Shown here piece after piece: positions 21,728 to 32,810 of a stretch of DNA of 64,000 nt. The DNA is taken from assembly GCA_905221605.1 (NCBI GenBank), contig CAJNDS010001990.1, positions 376,001 through 440,000 on the forward strand, given 5' to 3'. Under the pieces are notes generated by a model. That model was not told where the DNA came from. It ran no database searches and was given only the letters and a program-made list of their open reading frames with translations. Numbering within the stretch: position 1 is the stretch's first letter; each line of letters opens with the position of its first letter. Position numbers and translations under genes: made by a program. The stretch is from Symbiodinium natans. Lineage: Eukaryota > Sar > Dinophyceae > Suessiales > Symbiodiniaceae.

Positions 21728-24700
21728 TATTGGTCCCTGCACCCTGCCGAGGTTGAGCGGCAGTTCCATCGTGGTCTAAAGCGCCTGATGCTCTGCCGCC
21801 AGGGCCGACTAGGCTCGAAGGCGCCACCCGGCGCGCTGTGGGCTCAGGGATTAGGAGGTTCAGGGTCTAGGGTCTAGGGTCTAGGGTCTAGGGTCTAGGG
21901 TCTAGGGTCTAGGGTCTAGGGTTTAGGGTTTAGGGTTTAGGGTTTAGGGTTTAGGGTTTAGGGTTTAGGGTTTAGGGTTTAGGGGCGATTCATTGAATCA
22001 GGTTCCCCAGCATGCCACAGGAGGGTTTCCGAAAATAGGGGGGGGGGGGACCCTTTTACCCTAATTTTGAACCCTGAGAGGGGTGGGGGGACCCTTTTTC
22101 GGTGGGCCCCTATTGAAGGAATTCCAGTATGTGCGGGGCGTATTAGGCGGGGATCCCTTTTTTTCATTTTTTTTTTTGGGGGGGGGGGGGGAAATACCCA
22201 TATGGGCCTTTTTTAATGTTTTTCCAGACACGGTAGGGGTAGAAGAGGAAACCCTAAACCCCAAACCCCAAACCCTAAACCCTAAACCCTAAACCCTAAA
22301 CTCCAATGCTCTATAAAAAAAACCCAAGATCTGATCTGAGCAACCGAGGTCCTCCTTCATGTCGTCGGTGGGATCCATGAAGCGCTAGGCGGCGGGGCTT
22401 TTGGGGGTTTTAGGGTTTAGGGTTTAGGGTTTTTTGGGATTTCGGGTTTCAGGGACACCCCAAGACCTGATCAGCACCCTTTGTACAAGATTCCTGAAGC
22501 AAACTTCAGCAAAGCCTAAGGGTCCTAAGGGTCCATGTACCTCATTATTATAGACTTGGGCCCCAAACTCCCTATATAGGAGGCGCGTTAAGGCCCAAGT
22601 TAAAACCCTAAAGCCCGAAACCGTAACGCCTAAACCCTAGACCCTGAACCCGAAACCCTAGAGCTACACCTTTCTTCCCCGAAGGCCAAAGAAGGATCTC
22701 CACGTCATACCGCCCAAGCACTGTTTTTGTTTGCGAATTCGTCTCATGGTTTCACCGCAGCTCCCGTGATGCTCAGAGGCCGGGCACTCTGGGAGTTCAG
22801 GGTTTAGGGTTTAGGGTCGTTTACGGTCCTAAAGGACTCTTGCCCTACCTTGGCCCAAAGGCCCAAAACTGTAGTTCCTTGTTGTTGGGGGTGCTTAATT
22901 CGATGTATACCCTAAACCCTGAACCCTGAACCCTAAACCCTAAGAGATAAGTAATTTAGGTACGCCCACCGCTCTTCCCCTCTCTCCCAGAGAAAGGAGC
23001 TGCAACCGGCATATACGAACAGCCCCTAATAGGGATTCTAGGATCCCTTTTGGAATCTCTATGAAAGCCTGTTAGTCTAAGGGGAACGATTAAGGACTGT
23101 TAGTATAAGGCGGAATATCCTATTAAGGACTGTTAGAAACAGGGGGAACATCCTATTAAGGCCTGTTAGTATAAGGGGGAACATCCTATTAAGGACTGTC
23201 AGTATAAGGGGGAACATCAGATGAAGGACTGTGAGTATAAGGGGGAACATCCCAAGTTATCTCAAACTCTAATCCCTAAACCCCCTGTGGGCCTTGCCTC
23301 CTCAGCTCCGGAACGCACACGCTGCATGCGCATGCGAAGGCTCTTCTGACTGCCGGTTCCTGTTGGGGTTTAGGCAGTCTAGGAGGGGTCATTCCAGGGA
23401 CCCTTAGATTTTAGACGACCAGATTGGAGTAGAAGATCCATATGTGGGCACTTGAATCAATAGTCTGCCGCTTTTGTTGGCGCCACAGGAATCTCTAAAA
23501 TGGAGGCCCTACCCTAAACCTTAAACCCTAAACCCTAAACCCTAAACCCTAAACCCGAAACCCTAAACCCTAAACCCTAAACCCTAAACCTTCATGGGCT
23601 CACGACGTTGAGATTCAGATCAACCCCCATACGCAGTGCGCCACAAGTTTCTTGTTGATGTGAGCCTTTAGAGGGCCCTCGGAGCCCTCCTCTTGCCGGT
23701 TGTTTTGCTGCTGCTTTGCCTTGGGCATTTTCCAGCAGTATCTGGGGCCGCACTGCGAAACTAAGGTTTAGCCAGTTATGCTGGTACAGTATAGGCTTGA
23801 CATGGACTCGGTTCCACTCCTCCATATGGAAACTTGTACTGCTTGTACCACCCGTCCTAGCCTTACTTCCCATGATGTAAGACGGTTGGGGTTGATTGAG
23901 TTTTGTCATTTTGGGGCTGGCCTCAGCTTCTGCACTTGCACCAAGCATGGAATTCAGGCTTCTTGCTCGTAGGCCGTAGCACGCTTCTTGCTCGTTGGCC
24001 GCAGCAGGCGTAGACGATGGCTGTCAACAATAGGACAGCGCCGCGTGGCGACTTACCACAATCCTGAAAGAGTATGGCCACAGCACTAGTGATATACGAG
24101 CCTCGAACCCTAAGGGGTGGGGTTCTGCAAAATTGTGGCACCCAACTGGGATTCCTCTTATACTGCGGAGCTTTTGTTTCGGGCACCCAAAAAGAGACCA
24201 TAATTTGAGAATTGCACGAATGCTAAACCAGATCCCCTAGCCCACTAGGTGAATTGTGGGCAAGTCTGCCATGCGTTCGCACTCGGAGAATGCATTAGCA
24301 TTAGCATCCCGAAGCCCGAAACCCGAATCGCAACTCCACTTCTCAGCTTCTTGAGACATCGAGTCCTGTGGTGCAGGGCCCAGTCATTAGCGGTCAGGTG
24401 TTTGTGGTTATCTTGGGTTTAGGGTTTAGGGTTCAGGGGTACGAACCACCAGTACTTTCAGTGCCTCTAAGCTTTCAACCCTGAGTCTTAACCCCAAACA
24501 AGGCAACTGCAATCTATAGGGTCTAATCACACCCGAAGCATCCCCCAAAAAGAAAAAGGAGTCTCAAGATTTCCTTGCTCTTATTGCCTGCCTCAAGAGG
24601 GCTTCTTCAGTGCCTCGCTGTTCCTGGCATAGGCCTTGGGCTTCTAGGATTTGGGGCTTCCAGGGCTTCGGGCTTCTAGGGCTTTGGGCTTCTAGGTTCT

Positions 24701-27700
24701 TAGCGTTTTTCGGGTCTAAGGTGAAGGGTTTTGGGGTTTAGGGAGTTGGCATGTCACCCTAAATGTTTTCTTCTTCATGGCAGAGCTTACCCAATGCCTA
24801 GAGCCCACCAAAGTTTGTAGGGCTTATAGGGCCGCTTCTGGGACTCCCACTCTGGCCGCGGAATCTACTATTTGTTTAAGAACCCCAAAAGAAAAAATGA
24901 TAATCCCTACTTTGCCCTTAATAAGGAATATTCGTTTGTATTTTTTGGGTGGGAATTTCTTAAGCAATTAGTAACTAGTAGGAAGGGCTGCACCCGACGG
25001 GTCTCCAGTGGATTTGCACCAGAGCTCCCAGCGAGATCAAGAAACAGCAAGCTCAAGAGAGAGGATTCTCGGGGTTCTAGGCCGCTAAACCTAAACCCTA
25101 AACCCTAAACCCTAAACCCTAAACCCTAAACCCTAAACCCTAAACCCTAAACAGGCTTAGGAGCCCCCCTCGACTGGCATGCGTTCTGAATTGTGTGACG
25201 ATGTGAACACGGGCCGTGGTCTTTATGGGGTTGGGGTTGAGGGTTCGGGTTTAGGGTTTAGGGTTTAGCGTCTAGGGTTTAGGTTTAGGGTTTCGGGTTT
25301 AGGGTTTAGGGTTTAGGGATCCCGCAAGCACCCTTAGAACCCTACCCTATACGTCCAGACTTCCAGGGACCTAATCATTGAGTCCTTACGAGTTTTAGGA
25401 ACCTAACTCTGAAGTCCTTGGAATGTATAGGGCCTTATCTGCATAGCTGTCCTGACCTTGGATTAGGCATGGGATTTCGGGCCATTCCGGGGGATTGAGG
25501 GATTGGCCAAAGAATGCCGCGACCGCAAGCTGTGGACTGCGCTTAGAGGGTTTAGGGCTCCCTAATGAAGCTTCCAGGGGTACTTCCAGGGACCTGATGA
25601 GTCCTTAAGGGTCCAGAAACCTAGCTATTATAGGTGCCTGAAGTAGAAGGATTTATAGTGTTTGCCCACGACTGCTCTGGCCCAAGCATGAGAAGGTATA
25701 TATGGACCGACTGGGGTAGTCACTGTCGGACTGCAGGCTAGACATCGTGGACAGGTCAGTAACGGGAAGAGCTCCACCATGGTTTTAGGGTTTGATTTAG
25801 GGTTTAGGGTTTAGGGTTTAGGGTTTAGGGTTTAGGGTTTAGGGTTACTTCGTATGTCCCAAAGAAGTGGCCATCTGCCTGCGCCGTAGAAAATGCTCAA
25901 AGAAGCCTGGGCCGTGCGAGGGCATGGAATGTCGAAGTATGCGCGTGACTTGCCCCTCCTGTTCGGAATATGCGCCGCGCTTACTGCTTCAGCCCTAAAC
26001 CCAAACCCTAAACCCTAAACCCTAAACCCTAAACCCTAAACCCTAAACCCTAAACCCTAAACCTTCAGTCAGCAACTCATGGCCCCCCCGTGGCTTCAGC
26101 TCGATCCGACTTGGCAAAGGTGCCTTCCTTGCACACATTCGGCCGCAGTTCTCGGCCTTTCAGGAGGACCCCTGCGCGCCCCCCCCCCCCCCCCCCCCCC
26201 CCCCGACGCCCGCGATGAAGAAACAGCCTAGTGTTCACCCTAAACCCTACACCCTAAACCCTAAACCCTAAACCCTAAACCCTAAACCCTAAACCCTTCA
26301 GCTCGCAACATGGGTCTTTCGCGGTTGGCCCACAGACTTGACACCTACAACATACCCAATCCCAGACCCTACTTCGAACCTACACCGTAACCTCTTCGCA
26401 AGTTTTCAGCTACCAGAACCCCCCTCTTAATGATGAGGTCCCTGGAAGTATAGGGATTCCCGGGCATGTAAGTTACAGTACGTAGGCCCTTCAACATGGT
26501 AGGGTCGCTATCTGTGCCCCACCTGTTTTTTTTTGGCAAAAGCTTCATACCATGAAACTCAAGCTCCGACTGCAGCCCGAAGCTTATACTATGGAGCGGG
26601 ATGATCTCCTGAACCCTAAACTCTCAATGAACATTTAGGGTTTAGGGTTTAGGGTTTAGGGCTTAGGGTTTAGGGTTCAGGGTTTAGTATACAAAGCGAA
26701 CTCACAAGAATGCACACGAAGCTCGTGGTTACACGGGTATCTGTGTGTCGGAGAGTTCTTGAGCCCTTAAAGACTCTACTGCAAGCCCTAAACCCTTAAC
26801 CCTGAAACCTAACCCTAAACGCTCGACCCTACGCCCTTGGCCCCAATCCTGAAGAACCTGAACCCAAACCCCACAGGACCGGCCGGGCCTGGATGCCTTT
26901 CCGGGTGCGCCGAACTGGCTCGTCTACCCATGGGAGCCCCCCTTCGCCCCTGGTATCGAAAGACGGCCTGGGTGGGGGGGGTTAGGGTTTAGGGGCTTGG
27001 GGGTCTAGGGTTTGAGGGTGCAGGGTTTAGGGGTCTAGGGTTTAGGGGTTCAGGGTTGAGGGTTTAGAGGTTTAAGGTTGAGGGCTTAGGGGTTCAGGGT
27101 TTAGGGTTTAGGCGTTTAGGGGTTAGGGGTTTAGGGCTTAGGGGTTTAGGGGTTTAGGGGTTTAGGGGTTTAGGGGTTTAGGGTTTAGGGGTTTAGGGGT
27201 TTAGGGGTTTGGGTTAGGGGTTTGGGGGAGTCAAGTTACTCGTGGAGTTTGTGTTCCGCGTCTCGTTCTTGGGGGCTTTCTGGCTTCCTAAATATGAGGT
27301 CCCAAGGCTCTACTAGTTGCATAAGAACTCCCTCCAAAATAGCAAGCATTCTTGAGTATAAGGCCAGTATAGGGATGATTGTCTTGAGTTTTTGGGTGGT
27401 TCTTAAGCCAAACAGTAGGGTTTGAGTGTTGCTTTTGCGGCTTCAGGCAGACCTTGTTCCATCTGTGAGTCTTTCAGATTGCGCTGCAGGGCTTGTACGT
27501 TTTGACAAGTCACTTGGGGACAAAACCCTAAAACCTAATCCCTAAACCCTAAACCCTAAACCCTAACAAAGTTTCAGCAACGCACAAACAGTAGCAGTGC
27601 TCCTGCTGCAAGGCGGCTATATGGATTCAGTTTTGAAGGGTCTAGGTAGGTCTGCACGTCTGCTGTGCTAGCGCCGTAGGTATCCGCAACTTCAAGCACG

Positions 27701-27958
27701 ATGCCTTGCAGCGGGATTCTGGGTCATGGCCGGCCAGGATTTAAAAAAAAGGCCACAGAGCGCACAAGAAGCCCTAACCTACATTGACCTACGGAGGTGA
27801 GCTGGGACTCCAGAACGCCCTAAGAATCCGAAGGCGAAGGCACAGGTTACGATTTCGCAGTACATTGCAGTCAATGCAATCCATGGATGTTGATTTGACT
27901 TCATTTCGCTTGCAGCAGAGGCTGGTACATGCGGGAGGTGCTGGACTCAGATAAGTGA
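21728..27958 (+). CDS. Exon series C, unidentified protein, provisional
   Basis: Not recognised. Candidate exons: 21728-21841 (HPAEVERQFHRGLKRLM; GC donor), 22761-22801 (VMLRGRALWEF), 23619-23659 (good GTGAGC donor), 25019-about 25067 (APSEIKKQQAQE), 25890-about 25990 (KYARDLPLLFGICAAL, partly hydrophobic), 26100-about 26180 (GAFLAHIRPQFSAFQ), 26877-26971 (FPGAPNWLVYPWEPPFAPG), 27578-27645 (TVAVLLLQGGYMDS) and 27916-27958 (GWYMREVLDSDK then TGA). Exons 26877-26971 and 27578-27645 join in phase; the end of the model near 27.65-27.92 kb is unclear. Each island has CCCTAAA to the left or TTTAGGG to the right. Confidence 0.45.
21851..21982 (+). repeat. TCTAGGG block passing into TTTAGGG
   Basis: About nine perfect copies of the variant TCTAGGG followed by about nine standard units, with a sharp switch near 21919. 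Confidence 0.95.
22020..22240. other. G-rich and T-rich intron sequence
   Basis: Contains G runs at 22038-22047 and 22178-22190 and GGGGACCCTTTTT-like copies; no gene. Confidence 0.5.
23011..23255. mobile_element. Family A cluster with tandem half-elements
   Basis: Starts with an internal fragment and ends with about five tandem copies (period about 33-34 bp) of the right end, TTAAGGACTGTTAGTATAAG followed by GGGGAACATCC. No spacer variety, so not CRISPR. Confidence 0.8.
23660..25010. other. No confident gene
   Basis: Mixed unique sequence; the open frames on both strands lack domains or clear splice borders. Probably intronic within series C. Confidence 0.4.
26980..27220 (+). repeat. GGGGTTTA variant array
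   Basis: Mostly 8-mer units with four G (GGGGTTTA), about 240 bp, starting beside the donor of exon 26877-26971. Confidence 0.9.
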
Positions 27959-28200
27959 CATGGGCTTTCGGCACACATGTACTCACTGTGGTACTCACGG
28001 TTCTTTGGGAGTCGAAGACCATTAGTGCCATAAGTCGTGCGAATGCATTGCGAACCATATCCATCCCAGTGATTGGGAGTTGTGCATCGTGCGATCATGA
28101 GGCATGTACAGGAAAGTCGTCGTGCTTGTGTTGCAGTGGATGAACAATTGTCTTGCTTGTGATTTTAATGCTGGGTTTGATGTCTTGTCCCACAGCACAA

Positions 28201-28422
28201 ACAACAAGGACGACAGCAGCAGCACCGCCGCCGCCGCCACCACCACCACCACCACCACCAACGACAAACGGCAAACGACAAGCGACAAGCGACAAGCGAC
28301 AAGCGACAAGCGACAAGCGACAAGCGACAAGCGACAAACGACAAACGACAACCACAACGACGACGCATCGAAGCAACGACTATGACGACGACGACGACAA
28401 CGACCACGACGACGACGACGAT

Positions 28423-28502
<80 letters not shown>

Positions 28503-28560
28503 TTACGACGATTGCGACGATTACGAGCACAACCACGATCACGACCACAACGACGACCGT
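28201..28560. repeat. Microsatellite cluster: CCGCCACCA, GCGACAA and ACG repeats
   Basis: CAC/CCG triplets to about 28260, then about eight copies of GCGACAA (28271-28334), then about 40 ACG/CGA triplets (28381-28510). Long open frames in all six readings here are repeat artefacts. Sits between the stop of series C and the possible start of series D. Confidence 0.95.
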
Positions 28561-28812
28561 AGAATTGCGCCATGAGCATACCGCCGCGCCGCCGCTCATG
28601 GGATGTCGATCACATCTACACACAAAACCATCTGAGCTAGAGCAAGTGTCTTGCGAAGGCCCAAGATCATCCAAGGTGTGCGGGTTCTAACTTCCAGGAT
28701 CTAGTTAAATATCCCCCCCTTTGCGAATCATTTTGTGTTTTTTGTTTATATAAACCCCAAGAGGATAGTAAAAAGATTCTTTTCTAAATATTAAGCGGCC
28801 TCAAGCTTCAGG

Positions 28813-31800
28813 ATGTCCGCCATGGAAAGCCACATCTGTCTCCCACGCTTGCACCACAAACCCTCAGCCTTGAAATGTTCCCCCTTCTACTAACAGTCCT
28901 TGAAAGTGATGATGGTCGGGGGTACTATAATCCCTATTAAGGACTCTTAGGAAGGGGGAACATCCCAACCCTGAACCCTAAACCCAATTACGATCCCGAG
29001 TAGGGACTGTTAGTAGATGGGGGGAACATCCCAACCTTCAGCCCGTAAACCCTTCCGCAGTACGCCCCCCCCCCGCCCCCCCACATCCCAAGATGCCTCG
29101 CTGGCAAGGATCCCTTCCGACATACAGCGGGTCATCCAGCATGCGTTCCGGCTGCAGGGTTTAGGGTTTAGGGTTTAGGGTTTAGGGTTTAGGGTTTAGG
29201 GTTTAGGGTTTAGGGGGGGGGGGGGGGGGGAGCCCCTCCGGCTGAGTAGGGAGTTTGATGCCATGGACCTTTTATACGTATTACGTACAATTTTACATAC
29301 ATCATAAATATGTTGATACTACATACTCTATTTTGCGGTGTATGAAATATGGGGGGGGTTTCTGAAATTAGGGCTACCCTGTTTGGGGTCCGTATTATAG
29401 GGAACCCCACTATTTGGTGGTTCTATATTGGGGGTCCCGCATTTTCGTAAACCCTCATATATGCTATACAATAGACAATGTACATTCAGCCCTGCGAAAG
29501 GTCGGGCAGGACGATGCGAAGCGCGAAGTGCTTCGGGTCAGATTGGCCGACGAGTGGCCTTGCAGGAAAAGGAAGTGTAAGGTTTGGGCTTTAGGGTTTG
29601 GGGTTTAGGGGGCTTAGGGCTTAGAGTGTTTTCAGGAATTTGAGGGGGGATTCAGAAATTCAGGGCTCTGCCATTCGGCTTGGGGTTGAAAATGTTCAGA
29701 GGAGTGGTCGGCTTAAGGAGGGGCAATCTTTGGGGGGCTTTCAAAAAAGCAGGGTTCCCATTCTCAGTAGACCCTTGAGGGACATTATATATTTCCCCTT
29801 TTTTTGGTAATGCAAGCAACCATATATTACTCCTTATTGGGGTTAAGAGGATCATATCCAGGAATATTTTCCGAGGGTTGTAAGGGCCATCCTGGCACCG
29901 ATACCCTGCAAAAGAAGTGTTCAGTATCAAGGGGAAGCAAGCAAAGGGAGCTCAAAGCATCTAATGGTGAAATAGGTCATTGGTCCTGGGTTCTTGGTTT
30001 GGGCACCCATTGCTACTGTAGGGGCATCAACCAACACAGAGTTGGTGGCTGGCCTAAAGGCTCCACTGTAGCAGGGATTCGGGTGTCTCAGCTTTAGAGT
30101 CGTATACAATAACCCTAACCCTAAACCCAAAGCCCCAACGATGGAGGACCATGACGAGCCCCAAACTCACTCCGTCAGAGTATTCCATTCCAGCAAGCCT
30201 CTAGAAGGCCTAAGTAATAGCAGACCGCCTCCAGTTTCTAAACCCAAGCCCCAAACCCCAAACCATAAACCCTGAACCCTGAAGCCTGAACCCTGCACCC
30301 TTAACCCTAAGCCCCACCCCCTACACCCTAAACCGAGGCATATGACGCTTGCTGAATCACAGCTCTTGGCACAACAAGCGTAGCTCGGCGCACATGGCCC
30401 CTACAGCTGCCTGACGCCCTGATGTTTGAATACCAGATGATGCTGCGTATATATATATATACATATACATAGATATGTATATGTATGCATGTATATATTT
30501 ATACAAAAATGTTTATTTATTTGTTTATTGATTCATTTATTCCCCACCTTCGGTGTGGGGCTGTTAGATGTTAAACTCAACTCTTCTCCTCGCCCGGAAC
30601 TCTTCTCCTCGCCCGGTCTACTCCTAGAGACTCCCTGGAGTGCCCAACCCCAGAGACTCCCTGGAGTGCCCGACCCCAGAGACTTTCTGGAGTGCCCAAC
30701 CCCACAGACCCTGCAGACCCAGAGACTCCCTGGAGTGCCCAACCCCAGAGACTCCTGGAGTGCCCAGCCCCAGAGACTCCCTGGAGTGCCCAACCCCAAT
30801 TGCAAGCAAAAACTAAGAAAGCATATTTGAATCAATGTGACTGTGTTTGAACATCTGATTTGTGCTCTTTCCTTGTAACGAGGAGCAAGGTCGGGATGTT
30901 CGAAGTAAAAATATTTTAGTTTTATATACATACAAGAAATTATGTAGGTATAGGGTCTGTGTTGGGATTGTATAAACAATTTACGTAGACATTTATGCCA
31001 CCATATATATATATATACATATGTAGATATTTTTTAAAAGAGGTATGTAGGGTCTATTTTTGGGTTGTATATGAGTTAGGGTAGCAAGATCTCTTCGCAG
31101 GCTTTGCGGCCTTGACAGCGTTGCGAAGTCGATCGGCTGGACGATGCTCGTCTGTGAGCCAGCAGGGTAAAGTTTTGGGGTTTAGGTTTTAGGGTTTAGG
31201 GTTTAGGGTTTGGGGTTTGGGGTTTAGGTTTTGGGGTTTAGGGTTTAGGGTTTGGGGTTTAGGGTCTAGGGTCTAGGGTCTAGGGTCTAGGGCAGCTTGG
31301 GCATCCCAAAGAAGCTGACGCTTCTCGCCCAAAGCGTAAGTGTGATAGCTTTGTCCAAGGCCTTTTTCCATGATTTCGACTTCTCTTATAATGTCCTATA
31401 ATTCCGTATAATTTCCTATAAATTGCTATACAGTAATTTCCTGTGTAGCTATCGCTAACCCCGAAAGAACTCCTGATCCGCACAACACGCAATGCCAGTG
31501 GGCATGCCAATCTTTCGCTCTGTCGGTCCTGCAATCCGTGCACGTTTTGTACATATACACATATATATATATATATGTATATGTATATGTAAAGAGATAT
31601 GTATGATGATGATCTACTATATTAATAAGGGCTGCGGTGGGTTCATTGGGGGAGGGGGACCCTATACATAACATATATATATATATATCTCTTGGATGAG
31701 AAGCAACTCCATCAGTCTAAGCCATTGAGAACCCTTTAAGCCCTCGCGAAGCGTTCAGGGCTTAGAGATGTCTTGAGTCAAGAAACATCTGCTGTAAGCT

Positions 31801-32198
31801 CCTCTCATGATTTAGGGTTTAGGGTTTAGGGTTTAGGGAGCTATCCAAACCCAAGCCCTCAACCGTGCGTGTCCAGGAGGCCACACGTGGCAGACAACAT
31901 GTTTCGCATGAGCGGCTTGGCTTCAGGTGCTTGGAGGTTCAGGGTACTTATTAGCCGGTTATAGCTGTACTTATAACTCTACTTCTAGGGCGCTTAAGGG
32001 GCTTCTAAGTGGGTCAGAAGCACAGTTCTAACCCTAAACCCTACACCCTAAACCCTAAACCCCAAACCCTAAACCCTAAACCCTAAACCCTAAACCCCAA
32101 GGTTAACAAGTACCATGAACCTCCAGGTTGCCTCACTGCGAGGCACACAATTGTCCGCAGCAGGCGAGGCAATTGCACGGCTTCAGGGGCAGTATTAA
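28813..32198 (+). CDS. Exon series D, unidentified protein, provisional
   Basis: Not recognised. A possible start codon at 28813 follows TTCAGG, a plausible spliced-leader acceptor. The best-supported part is four consecutive phase-compatible exons: 29093-29158 (IPSDIQRVIQHAFRLQ), 29490-29576 (KVGQDDAKREVLRVRLADEW; donor GTAAGG), 30133-30173 (MEDHDEPQTHS) and 30407-30446 (LPDALMFEYQMML). Further candidates are 31101-31153, 31296-31335 (donor GTAAGT), 31877-31936 (ADNMFRMSGLASG) and 32127-32198 (LRGTQLSAAGEAIARL, then TAA). The intron at 29159-29489 opens with GTTTAGGG repeats that supply its donor. Confidence 0.55.
28870..29034. mobile_element. Family A element plus half-copy
   Basis: Full copy 28870-28968 (ends AATGTTCCCCCTT and GGGGGAACATCCCAA) followed by a right-half copy at 28987-29034. 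Confidence 0.75.
29600..30130. other. Intron-like, no gene called
   Basis: Lies between the phase-compatible exons ending at 29576 and starting at 30133; no exon needed here. Confidence 0.4.
30618..30800. repeat. Minisatellite, unit about 25 bp
   Basis: About seven copies of CAGAGACTCCCTGGAGTGCC plus a CCAACC tail, with one-base length changes. (TA)n runs occur around it at 30449-30500 and 31004-31022. Confidence 0.9.
31927..32126. mobile_element. Family B element containing a telomere array
   Basis: Ends GCTTGGAGGTTCAGGGTACT and AGTACCATGAACCTCCAG. It exactly fills the gap between two candidate exons: the left end gives donor GAG|GTTCAG and the right end gives acceptor CTCCAG|GTT. A CCCTAAA array (32027-32099) lies inside it. 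Confidence 0.7.
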
Positions 32199-32240
32199 AA
32201 TACATTACATCTACATATACACCTATATACATATATATAT

Positions 32241-32275
<35 letters not shown>

Positions 32276-32310
32276 TATATATATATACATATATGTAATA
32301 TCATGTACGT
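32197..32310. repeat. (AT/ACATAT)n microsatellite
   Basis: TACATA and ATAT repeats over about 110 bp. Similar AT runs at 31560-31590, 33292-33307, 38787-38860, 55344-55370 and 63246-63292. Confidence 0.9.
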
Positions 32311-32810
32311 TACATGGCTAAATCCAGATGTGCATATGCAACTTATGCATATGCGCATAGTTTTGTGCCCGCTGGGCACTCTGCCTTTCGGTTTTTTCTC
32401 GCTTCGAGGGCGGAGGTGGGAGTGCTGCGGCTCTTTTGTTCTGTCGGTTCAAGTCCAGGGGTACTTTGTGAAATCGGTTTAGGGTTTAGGGTTTAGGGTT
32501 TAGGGTTTAGGGTTTAGGGTTTAGGGTTTAGGGTTTAGGGTTGCCACTGATGAGGGGGGGCTCTTAGGCAAGACCAACAAACGAAGAGACCTTCTCTTGC
32601 ATGCTTACCCTCTGCAATCTCAAAAGCCCTCAAGCCCCTGCCCCAAAAGGATCCTAGAGGACCCTAACGGATGAGGGTTTAGGTTTTAGGGTTTAGGGTT
32701 TAGGGTTTAGGGTTTAGGGTTTAGGGTTTAGGGTCAGGGTTTAGGGCTTAGGGTTTAGGGCTTAGGGTTTAGGTAGAGGACCCTTCGCATCTGACGGATG
32801 CGTCAGACAG

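Noticed and set aside
23090-23255. CRISPR-like array
   Set aside because: The 33-34 bp copies abut without unique spacers and match the end of an inverted-repeat element; the DNA is eukaryotic.
23592-23948. 118-codon minus-strand frame
   Set aside because: No domain, opposite to neighbouring candidate exons, weak third-position bias; overlaps the + candidate exon at 23619.
28153-28690. Long Asp-rich, Thr-rich and Val-rich open frames
   Set aside because: They are readings of the ACG triplet microsatellite in several frames and both strands.
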